31,802 nucleotides of DNA from Bacillota bacterium (GTDB taxonomy: Bacteria > Bacillota > Clostridia > Acetivibrionales > DTU013), in NCBI GenBank assembly GCA_023439545.1, contig JAEXNT010000016.1, positions 1 through 31,802 of the forward strand. Direction: 5' to 3'. Below, in pieces: positions 1 through 6,853 of this stretch. How positions within the stretch are numbered: the stretch's first letter is position 1; the number at the start of each line of letters is the position of its first letter. Position numbers and translations under genes: made by a program. The notes below the pieces were generated by a model. That model searched no databases and had not been told where the DNA came from. It saw only the letters and a program-made list of their open reading frames with translations.

Positions 1-1
1 A

Positions 2-46
2 TTCCTTCCTCAATGGAAGCAGTACAAACAAGAGCTTAACAAATGA
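2..46 (+). CDS. Possible 3' end of an upstream gene (partial)
   Basis: The second frame is open from the window edge to a TGA at 44-46 and would encode a short lysine- and glutamine-rich tail ending FLPQWKQYKQELNK. This composition is plausible for a protein C-terminus, but fourteen codons are too few to identify a family, and another frame is also open for twelve codons. No clear terminator hairpin follows. Treat it as a hint that a gene enters from the left. Confidence 0.25.
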   Translation, partial: FLPQWKQYKQELNK

Positions 47-128
47 ACTGCGTGTATTATGTATACACAGTAGTGAATGTTGCACAAAATAAGTTGTTAA
101 AATTATGTCAAAGTTAACGAAAATTATG

Positions 129-157
129 TTGATTAAGGGTTTAATCTTTGCTATTCT
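129..157 (+). promoter_or_regulatory. Candidate promoter in the leader of the mdh-malic enzyme operon
   Basis: TTGATT (129-134) and TATTCT (152-157) are spaced by 17 bases, a fair sigma-A match, and would give an mRNA leader of about 110 bases before the dehydrogenase gene. The rest of the region 47-272 is AT-rich and non-coding. A half Rex site (TTGTTAA, 94-100) lies upstream, but its partner half is poor. The assignment is tentative. Confidence 0.3.
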
Positions 158-272
158 TGATTATGTTCGGCTAAATCTGGCGCGTATTTAGACCATAATC
201 TGAAAGTACGAATACCGGATTAAATATAACGAAACAGGGAATCTAATATAATTAAAGAGGGGATACAAATAT

Positions 273-1223
273 ATGGGCAATAACAGATCGAAGGTAGCGA
301 TTATTGGAACAGGTTTCGTAGGAGCTTCGACGGCATTCGCGCTTTCGCTGAAGCAGATGGCTAATGAGATGGTATTGATCGACGCCTTCAAAGACAAGGC
401 AGCCGGTGAGGCAATGGATATCAATCATGGATTACCTTTCCTCGGACAGATGGACATTTATGACGGAGATTATTCCGACTGCGCCGACTGCGATGTCATC
501 ATCATGACCGCAGGCGCAAACAGAAAGCCCGGAGAGACCAGGATAGATCTCGCAAGGAAAAACCTCGGTATCGCAAGGGATGTAACGGAAAACGTAATGA
601 AACATTATACCCGGGGCGTTATCCTTGTAGTTGCAAACCCTGTCGACATTATGACTTACAAGATACAGAAGTGGTCGGGACTTCCCAACGGCAGGGTACT
701 GGGTACCGGCACAGTACTTGACAGTGCGCGTTTCAGGTATCTGTTAAGCGAGAAATTCGGGATAGACGTAAGGAATGTTCACGGATATATAATTGGCGAA
801 CACGGAGATTCACAGCTGCCTTTATGGAGCGCGACACATATAGCAGGCAGGAACATCAGGGAATATTTCAATGATCCTTCGTACGGCATGTCGGCCGAAG
901 AAAGAGCAGCGATCATCGAAAATGTAAAGACTGCAGGCGCTGAAATAATCAAGAGGAAGGGCGCAACCTACTATGCTATCGCAGTTACAGTAAATACGAT
1001 ACTGGAGTCCCTGCTGAAAAACCAGAATACAATAAGGACAGTATCCTCTGTAATTAACGGTAAATACGGCATAGAGGACGTTTCGCTCAGTCTTCCGTCC
1101 ATAGTAAATGCAAACGGCGTACAATCCATAATGGACCTTAGTATGACAGACGAAGAACTTGCTTCACTGAGACATTCCGCAGATCAGCTAAAGGCTATAC
1201 TGAATGAAGTAACAGATCTTTGA
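273..1223 (+). CDS. mdh: Lactate/malate dehydrogenase family protein, probable malate dehydrogenase
   Basis: NAD-dependent 2-hydroxyacid dehydrogenase of 316 residues, the usual family length. The Rossmann motif GTGFVGAS is at residues 12-19, and Asp37 after the second strand fits NAD rather than NADP. Catalytic residues are Asp150, Arg153 and His177 (GEHGDS), with substrate-loop Arg90. The overall sequence resembles L-lactate dehydrogenase, but residue 84 in the loop GANRKPGETR is Arg where lactate dehydrogenases have Gln (position 102 in LDH numbering). Arg there is the established determinant of oxaloacetate/malate specificity, so I call malate dehydrogenase. The ATG follows AGAGGGG. The next gene, malic enzyme, begins 25 bases later, so the pair would convert oxaloacetate to malate and then to pyruvate. 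The residual doubt is that the rest of the active site, such as the GATYY segment, is lactate-dehydrogenase-like. Confidence 0.85.
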   Translation: MGNNRSKVAIIGTGFVGASTAFALSLKQMANEMVLIDAFKDKAAGEAMDINHGLPFLGQMDIYDGDYSDCADCDVIIMTAGANRKPGETRIDLARKNLGIARDVTENVMKHYTRGVILVVANPVDIMTYKIQKWSGLPNGRVLGTGTVLDSARFRYLLSEKFGIDVRNVHGYIIGEHGDSQLPLWSATHIAGRNIREYFNDPSYGMSAEERAAIIENVKTAGAEIIKRKGATYYAIAVTVNTILESLLKNQNTIRTVSSVINGKYGIEDVSLSLPSIVNANGVQSIMDLSMTDEELASLRHSADQLKAILNEVTDL

Positions 1224-1248
1224 TATTAAAAAATAAGGAGTGTAAGAG

Positions 1249-2421
1249 ATGGATTACAGAAAAGAATCATTAAGACTGCATGGCGAATGGAAGGGTAAAA
1301 TCGAGGTCGTCAGCAGAGTCCCCGTTACAAACAAGGAAGATCTTTCACTGGCTTATACGCCCGGTGTCGCAGAGCCCTGCCTTGCGATACAGAAGGATGT
1401 CAATCTTTCATACGAACTCACAAGAAGGTCGAACCTCGTTGCAGTTATCACAGACGGTACCGCAGTACTCGGACTCGGCGATATAGGACCTGAAGCGGGC
1501 ATGCCCGTTATGGAAGGCAAGTGCGTCCTCTTCAAGACCTTCGGCGACGTCGACGCATTCCCGCTTTGCATCCGTTCGAAGAACGTCGATGAAATAGTTC
1601 AGACTGTAAAATTACTGGCCGGCAGCTTTGGCGGAGTAAACCTCGAAGATATCGGCGCACCCAGGTGCTTTGAAATAGAAAGACGCCTGAAAGAAGAATG
1701 CGATATCCCGATATTCCATGACGACCAGCACGGAACGGCAGTCGTAACTCTGGCAGCAATGCTCAATGCATTGAGACTTACGAAAAAGAATATAGACAAT
1801 ATAGAAGTTGTTGTAAACGGTTCAGGCGCCGCAGGCATAGCGATCACAAAATTGCTGATGGCAATGGGCCTGAAAAAGGTCATACTCTGTGACACCAAGG
1901 GAGCTATTTACGAAGGCAGAGACAATATGAACCCGGCAAAAGACGAAATGGCCAAGATATCCAATCTCGAGAAGAAAAAAGGCTTGCTTAAGGATGTCAT
2001 AGTGGGAGCAGATGTATTCATAGGAGTATCCGCCGCCGGTATGGTAACAAAGGAAATGGTAAAATCCATGGCCAAGGATCCAATCATATTTGCAATGGCC
2101 AATCCTACTCCCGAAATCATGCCTGACGAAGCTTTGGAAGCAGGTGCAAAGGTTGTCGGAACAGGACGTTCCGATTTCCCGAACCAGATCAATAACGTTC
2201 TGGCATTCCCGGGTATCTTCAGGGGAGCTCTGGATGTCCGTGCAAGCGATATAAACGATGAGATGAAAATCGCCGCAGCGAAGGCTATCGCAAGCCTGAT
2301 CACCGAACAGGAACTGAGGCCCGATTACGTTATACCCGCTCCGTTCGATACCAGGGTTGGACCCAGCGTAGCCAAGGCAGTTGCCGAGGCAGCTATAAAA
2401 ACAGGCGTAAACAGGATCTGA
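1249..2421 (+). CDS. NAD(P)-dependent malic enzyme (oxaloacetate-decarboxylating)
   Basis: Oxidatively decarboxylates malate to pyruvate and CO2 in the cytoplasm. At 390 residues it is the short bacterial form, without the C-terminal phosphotransacetylase-like domain of the long forms. The N-terminal malic domain has Tyr36 in AYTPGVAEPC and the catalytic Lys91 in PVMEGK. The metal-binding segment is FHDDQHGTA, and the nucleotide-binding GSGAAG motif lies near residue 192, followed by the conserved MANPTPE. The start is fixed by AAGGAG just upstream. It sits 25 bases after the probable malate dehydrogenase and is almost certainly co-transcribed with it. In clostridia this pair forms the malate shunt, which turns NADH into NAD(P)H while making pyruvate from oxaloacetate. 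Cofactor preference cannot be read with certainty. Confidence 0.93.
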   Translation: MDYRKESLRLHGEWKGKIEVVSRVPVTNKEDLSLAYTPGVAEPCLAIQKDVNLSYELTRRSNLVAVITDGTAVLGLGDIGPEAGMPVMEGKCVLFKTFGDVDAFPLCIRSKNVDEIVQTVKLLAGSFGGVNLEDIGAPRCFEIERRLKEECDIPIFHDDQHGTAVVTLAAMLNALRLTKKNIDNIEVVVNGSGAAGIAITKLLMAMGLKKVILCDTKGAIYEGRDNMNPAKDEMAKISNLEKKKGLLKDVIVGADVFIGVSAAGMVTKEMVKSMAKDPIIFAMANPTPEIMPDEALEAGAKVVGTGRSDFPNQINNVLAFPGIFRGALDVRASDINDEMKIAAAKAIASLITEQELRPDYVIPAPFDTRVGPSVAKAVAEAAIKTGVNRI

Positions 2422-2425
2422 TAGT

Positions 2426-2498
2426 GAAACAGAGGGGACGGTTCATTTGTTTCGTTTTTGCTCGCTAGAACGAAACAAAAAAACTGTCCCCCTGTTTC
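2426..2498. repeat. Long imperfect inverted repeat (REP/MITE-like or terminator)
   Basis: Two arms of about 30 bases, each starting GAAACAG and running through GGGAC(A/G)GTT to TTTGTTTCGTT, face each other around a short centre and would fold into a long hairpin. It begins five bases after the malic enzyme stop, so it could end transcription. The arm sequence also resembles palindromic units dispersed in several clostridial genomes. Only one copy is present here, so its dispersed nature is an inference. Confidence 0.6.
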
Positions 2499-2537
2499 TA
2501 TATGTGCTGACGCAATAAGCTTTGCGAAGTCTTGTTC

Positions 2538-2574
2538 AAAGATCACAGGCGCTCGATACGCCTGTGATCTTTTA
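2538..2574. terminator. Bidirectional intrinsic terminator
   Basis: GATCACAGGCG (2541-2551) pairs perfectly with CGCCTGTGATC (2559-2569) around a seven-base loop. TTTT follows on the plus strand and AAA precedes, giving a short U-tract in both directions. It lies between two converging genes, malic enzyme and the SLH protein, and can serve both. Confidence 0.85.
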
Positions 2575-2608
2575 TTATAACGTGCGAATGAAGCCAGCCG
2601 GAGTTCGA

Positions 2609-5017
2609 TTACTTTGGCGGCAGCAGGAACAGCTTGCCGATCGTATTGCCTGCTACGTACTTATCGTTGTTGTATACGGCCGTAACACTGAAGTAATACT
2701 CGGTTCCATCCGTTAGGTTCTTGAAATCGCCGTCCTTATAGTCAACTGAAGATGAAACCACCGTTCCGGTTCTGTTCTTGTCATATATTCCATAATAGCC
2801 GTTAGCCGGGTAGGCGGGAGTAGGATCCTTTTTAGAAATGACAAGCCTGTACTCCGTCAGGTAGGGGGAATCGATCCTGTTCCACCTGACGATCAGCTTG
2901 CCGTCCTCATAATCGACTTTCACGACGGGTGCAGGGAAGAACTCCGGATTGTCCTCTCCGTCGTATTGGAATTCAACGCTGTTTCCTCTGACATTTTTAT
3001 CTTTATATACGGCTGTTATGCTGAAATAATAGTACTCCCCATTTACGAAGTATTTACCGAAATCTCCATTCACATAGGCTTTCGAATTGTCGACCACAAA
3101 GTAATTCCTGTCGCGGTCGGTGATCCATGAAAGGTAGCCGTTCTCCGGATAACCTGGAGTATTATCGCTTTTTGAGGCTACGACCCTGTATCCGAGGAGA
3201 TTTGCCGAATCTATCTTATTCCACCTTAGAACGAGCTTGCTGTTTTCGGTCGATGCCTTCACTATCGGAGCAACATAAGCTTCGGGGTTTTCAGTACCGT
3301 TATACGTTATCCTGACAGTATTGCTTTTGACATTTCTGTCTTTATAAACCGCGGTTACGTTTGCATAATATTCTTCACCTTTTGTCAGATACCTGCCGAA
3401 ATCTCCGTTATGATACGCTTCGGTATTATTAATGACCGCGTATGTCCTGTTCCTGTCCGTAAACCAGTAAAGATAGCCGTTGTCGGGGTAGGATGGCGAT
3501 GAATCGTTCTTTGAAATCACGACCCTGTACCCTGACAGGTTTGATGAATCAATTCTGTTCCATCTCAGGACGAGTATCCCATTCTCTGTAGCGGCATTCA
3601 CACTGGGGGTTACATACGATTCCGGATTATCGGCGCCGTCATAAGTGAAACGCAGGGTATTACTGGGCACATACCTGTCGCTATATACCGCTGAGACATT
3701 TACGAAATACTTTTCGCCTTTTGTCAGATATTTTCCGAAATCTCCGTCATGATAGGCAGTTGAGTTGTTTATGACCGCATATGTCCTGTCGTTATCTGAA
3801 AACCAGTAAAGATAGCCGTTTTCAGGAAAGGACGGAGAAGAATCGTCCTTTGAGATTATCACAATGTAACCTTGCAGATTTACCGACGTCACCTTATTCC
3901 ATCTTACTACAAGTGCGCCGTTTTCTATGGAAGTGTATATGCTGGGCGCAGTATGGAGGGTTGGGCTGCTTATGCCGTTATAAACGGCCTTTTGGACGTT
4001 GCCGGCTACGTTTTTGCCGCTGTATACGGCGGTCACGCTGAAATAGTATTCTACACCGGGCTGCAGATATCCGCCGAAATCATTGCCGCCGTTATATTGC
4101 TTATCGTTTTTAATCGTATATGACGTCTGGTTCCTATCGGTAATATAATCGAGATAGCCATTTTCGGGATATTGAGGTGTTGAATCATACTGTGATATTA
4201 CAATTGCATAACCCTGCAGATTCGAAGAACCTATTCTGTTCCAGTGAACTACAAGTTTTTCGTTTTCATAGGACAGCCAGACTGTTGGCTTAATATATCC
4301 ATCGTCATCGTATACGACCTTGTTCCCGTTTTCATCATAGGTAACCTTTTCCTCCGCATTTTTGAAAGCCCTGTAAAGTAAAGTCGCCGCTTCCGCCCTG
4401 GTTAGGTTGCCTTGCGGATTGAACAATGTACGCCCGTTTTGCGTGAAACCCTCGACAAGCTTATGCTTTACCGATAATGCGACATACCTTCTCAAATTCG
4501 GAGAGATCTGGTTCGCATCGGCGAATTGGTTCAGAATACTTTCATCGGCGGATTCATTCTGATACCCCAGCGCCTTGACGAGCGCTACCGCCATATCTTC
4601 CCTTACCGCATTCTGGGCTGGCCTGAAATAGTCCCCCGCGGAGGTACGGAATCCTGTCAGATATGACTTTGCGGATTCTACATAGGGATACTCCCACGCG
4701 TTCTTCCCAACATCCAGGAATGAAGGCGTGCCGGGAGAATAAAGATCTATATCCAGTGTCAGGACCATCATTTTTGCAAATTGCGCGCGCGTTACATTGT
4801 TGTTCGGGCCGAACATGTTATTGCCGATGCCTTCGATTATTTTATTGTCAAGCATCCACATGATCTGATCATATGCCCAGTATCCCTGCGGAACATCCTT
4901 GAAACTCGCGAAGCGCCCGTTGTTATTGCCATTAGTGGCGTATGCTGTGAGGGACATTGAAAACACAAGAGTCATGCAAACTATAAATGCGATGACTCTC
5001 ATTATTTTTCTTTTCAT
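2609..5017 (-). CDS. Secreted S-layer (SLH) protein with five fibronectin-like repeats
   Basis: An 802-residue exported protein. A signal peptide (basic MKRK, hydrophobic core, cleavage probably after AYA near residue 27) leads into three SLH domains at about 36-80, 100-145 and 165-215, marked by NNVTRAQFA, NAVREDMAVA and GNLTRAEAA. SLH domains bind pyruvylated secondary cell-wall polymers, so it is expected on the cell surface. Residues from about 243 to the end are five tandem repeats of about 113 residues sharing LV(V/L)RWN, GY.(V/I)(V/I).S and EYY.(S/N)VTAVY, which looks like a fibronectin type III-type beta-sandwich. I start at the ATG at 5017 because GGAGGAGG lies eight bases upstream; an earlier in-frame TTG overlaps that site. 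No catalytic domain is visible. It follows an exporter operon on the same strand. Role unknown: adhesion, scaffold or S-layer structure. Confidence 0.88.
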   Translation of the reverse strand: MKRKIMRVIAFIVCMTLVFSMSLTAYATNGNNNGRFASFKDVPQGYWAYDQIMWMLDNKIIEGIGNNMFGPNNNVTRAQFAKMMVLTLDIDLYSPGTPSFLDVGKNAWEYPYVESAKSYLTGFRTSAGDYFRPAQNAVREDMAVALVKALGYQNESADESILNQFADANQISPNLRRYVALSVKHKLVEGFTQNGRTLFNPQGNLTRAEAATLLYRAFKNAEEKVTYDENGNKVVYDDDGYIKPTVWLSYENEKLVVHWNRIGSSNLQGYAIVISQYDSTPQYPENGYLDYITDRNQTSYTIKNDKQYNGGNDFGGYLQPGVEYYFSVTAVYSGKNVAGNVQKAVYNGISSPTLHTAPSIYTSIENGALVVRWNKVTSVNLQGYIVIISKDDSSPSFPENGYLYWFSDNDRTYAVINNSTAYHDGDFGKYLTKGEKYFVNVSAVYSDRYVPSNTLRFTYDGADNPESYVTPSVNAATENGILVLRWNRIDSSNLSGYRVVISKNDSSPSYPDNGYLYWFTDRNRTYAVINNTEAYHNGDFGRYLTKGEEYYANVTAVYKDRNVKSNTVRITYNGTENPEAYVAPIVKASTENSKLVLRWNKIDSANLLGYRVVASKSDNTPGYPENGYLSWITDRDRNYFVVDNSKAYVNGDFGKYFVNGEYYYFSITAVYKDKNVRGNSVEFQYDGEDNPEFFPAPVVKVDYEDGKLIVRWNRIDSPYLTEYRLVISKKDPTPAYPANGYYGIYDKNRTGTVVSSSVDYKDGDFKNLTDGTEYYFSVTAVYNNDKYVAGNTIGKLFLLPPK

Positions 5018-5069
5018 ACCACAAACCTCCTCCAAAACTAATATATGGATAATGAATATTTCACTATAT

Positions 5070-5075
5070 ATTATA
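5070..5075 (-). promoter_or_regulatory. Candidate -10 element upstream of the SLH gene
   Basis: On the minus strand TATAAT occurs about 50 bases before the SLH start codon, but no good -35 hexamer is found at 17 bases. The 117-base gap after the adaptor gene suggests that the SLH gene may have its own promoter. Weak support. Confidence 0.3.
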
Positions 5076-5134
5076 ATTGGAAAAGGATTACAGTTCTATG
5101 AAGTTTAATTAACAATACTGTTACATTTGTGAGC

Positions 5135-6127
5135 TTACTGGTTTTTAATATCTATGCTTACGTCAACGTTAAAACCGGGAAGCATAAATTCATCCGGCTT
5201 ATCTACCGATATGCGTACCGGGATCTGGGTCTCTCCATTGCTGTTTGTGGCTTTGCCCGATATATAGGCGACCCTTCCTTCGTATTTACGGGATTTATCG
5301 GCTACCGGGATAATAGTCGCAGTCGATCCCACCTTGACGTTCTTATAGAACTCCTCGGGTATATCTGCCAGTATCTGCAGGGTGTCCAGGTCCAGTATGC
5401 TCAGAAGCTTTTTCTGGGGGCTTGCTATATCGCCCTGTACGTAGCCTATATCATATACGATACCGTTTTTGATGTCAGATACTACGTCGGAGTTGTTTAT
5501 ATACGGCTTCGCGAGTTTATTGCCAAGCGCCTTGAGTTCGGATTCGAGAAGTGACGATTCAAGAGTCTTCTGATCATTTGCGGAACCCTTGCTGTTTTTG
5601 GCGTTTTGTATCGCAAAAGTGATATCTTCAAGGTTCTTCCTGTCACTGTCAACCTGCTTTCTGAAATTCTCCAGATCGTTTTTCGAAATGCTTCCCGCAG
5701 TGTAGAGCTGCTCTTTTGTCGCAAGCTCCTTTAAGGACTTTTCATATATGCTTTCTGCATTCTGCTTGTCGTTTATAAGTTTTTTAAGGTCTATGCCTGT
5801 CGATATCCTGCCTGCATCATTCTTAGCGGCTTCAAGCGAAAGCCGTTTTGTTTCCATAGTGCTCGTCAAACCCGTCAAATCGAGCGACAGCAAACGCTGC
5901 CCGGAGCTTACGCGTTCGCCCTCTTTTACATAAACCTTTGTTACAGGCGCTTCAAATTCCAAGGTTATGTCTTTTTCCGAGGATGCAATTACTGTGCCGA
6001 AAGCTTCCACCGACTGTTTCTGATCCTGCGATCCCGTTGAGATCGGAGCTGCCTGCGCAGGCTCGCCGCAGGCTGCTGTTGATGCCAATAGGGCTATTGC
6101 CAATAAAACAAGTAATATCTTTTTCAT
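5135..6127 (-). CDS. Membrane-fusion (HlyD/MacA-type) adaptor lipoprotein of an ABC exporter
   Basis: A 330-residue extracytoplasmic adaptor. The N-terminus is a lipoprotein signal ending in the lipobox STAAC, so Cys19 or Cys20 should be lipidated and anchored outside the membrane. Residues of about 40-75 and 205-230 form the split biotinyl-lipoyl-like domain (FGTVIASSEKDI, VYVKEGERVSSGQ). Between them is a coiled-coil hairpin (about 80-190) rich in Lys, Glu and Leu. The C-terminal part is a beta-barrel typical of RND/MacA adaptors. It is somewhat shorter than MacA or YknX (about 370). Its ATG overlaps the ATPase stop as ATGA, indicating translational coupling. In a Gram-positive cell the nearest model is Bacillus YknXYZ, where the adaptor works with the ABC pair without an outer-membrane channel. 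Substrate unknown. Confidence 0.88.
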   Translation of the reverse strand: MKKILLVLLAIALLASTAACGEPAQAAPISTGSQDQKQSVEAFGTVIASSEKDITLEFEAPVTKVYVKEGERVSSGQRLLSLDLTGLTSTMETKRLSLEAAKNDAGRISTGIDLKKLINDKQNAESIYEKSLKELATKEQLYTAGSISKNDLENFRKQVDSDRKNLEDITFAIQNAKNSKGSANDQKTLESSLLESELKALGNKLAKPYINNSDVVSDIKNGIVYDIGYVQGDIASPQKKLLSILDLDTLQILADIPEEFYKNVKVGSTATIIPVADKSRKYEGRVAYISGKATNSNGETQIPVRISVDKPDEFMLPGFNVDVSIDIKNQ

Positions 6128-6804
6128 ACTGCTTCACTCACCTTTCCATCTCTCACATTGATGATTCTCTTTCCATAATTCGCCGATTCCTTCGAATGAG
6201 TCACTTGGATGATCGTCTTTCCTTTTTCCCTGTTGATTTCGGCCAGGAGCCCCATGACTTCCATCCCGGTCTTGGTATCCAGGTTTCCTATGGGTTCATC
6301 CGCCAGGATGATTTCCGGTTGGTTTATCAGCGCTCTTGCTATGGCGACCCTTTGCTGCTGGCCGCCGGACAGCTCCCTGGGCGTGTGTCGGCGTCTGTCG
6401 GAAAGACCGACGATTTCGAGTATCTCGTCAAGCTCCTTTTTATATTCCTTAAGCTTTTTCCCGTCGAGAAGAACGGGCAGCATTATGTTCTCTTCAACAT
6501 TAAGGTTGGGTATCAGATTGTAAAACTGGAATATAAAGCCGATTTCCTGACGGCGGAGCCTGCTTTCCTCATCATCCTTCATATCGGACATCTCGCGGCC
6601 GTTGATCCTGATCTTGCCCGAAGTCGGCTTGTCGAGCCCGCCTATCAGGTAGAGAAGGGTGCTCTTGCCTGAACCGGACGGTCCCATTATAGATACGAAC
6701 TCACCTTTTTCGATGCTTATGTTGATATCCTTCAGTACTTCAACTTCGACCCTGCCCATGGTATAAGTCTTGTAAAGGTCGATCGATTCAATGATTGCTG
6801 GCAT
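6124..6804 (-). CDS. ABC transporter ATP-binding protein (MacB/LolD/YknY type)
   Basis: A 226-residue cytoplasmic ATPase with a complete motif set: Walker A GPSGSGKS at 41-48, Q-loop Gln93, signature LSGGQ at 145-149 and Walker B ending in the catalytic Glu170 (IILADEP). The length and the residues around the Q-loop (FIFQFYNLIP) are typical of the group that energises FtsX-fold exporters. AAAGGAG lies seven bases before the ATG. It is the middle gene of a permease-ATPase-adaptor operon, 49 bases after the permease and overlapping the adaptor start by four bases. It should hydrolyse ATP to drive conformational changes in the permease encoded upstream. Confidence 0.95.
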   Translation of the reverse strand: MPAIIESIDLYKTYTMGRVEVEVLKDINISIEKGEFVSIMGPSGSGKSTLLYLIGGLDKPTSGKIRINGREMSDMKDDEESRLRRQEIGFIFQFYNLIPNLNVEENIMLPVLLDGKKLKEYKKELDEILEIVGLSDRRRHTPRELSGGQQQRVAIARALINQPEIILADEPIGNLDTKTGMEVMGLLAEINREKGKTIIQVTHSKESANYGKRIINVRDGKVSEAV

Positions 6805-6853
6805 TTATGGTCTCCTTTCACTTAATTGACTGCTGCTATTATATAAAGCCGGT

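Noticed and set aside
94..111. A Rex-like site upstream of the malate dehydrogenase gene
   Set aside because: Only the left half TTGTTAA is intact; the right half ATGTCAA has three mismatches, so it is no better than chance in AT-rich DNA.
247..252. TATAAT close to the malate dehydrogenase start
   Set aside because: There is no -35 hexamer at a suitable distance and the predicted start would fall inside the ribosome binding site.
273..1223. Annotation as L-lactate dehydrogenase
   Set aside because: Arg84 replaces the Gln that defines lactate specificity and the gene is paired with malic enzyme; malate dehydrogenase explains both.
2609..4291. A possible CRISPR-like or satellite array
   Set aside because: The periodicity of about 340 bases is explained by five protein repeats in one reading frame; there are no short identical repeats with unique spacers.
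5938..6672. A 244-codon plus-strand open frame
   Set aside because: It lies antisense to the ABC ATPase and adaptor genes, whose motifs are complete; its translation shows no family motif and it has no ribosome site.
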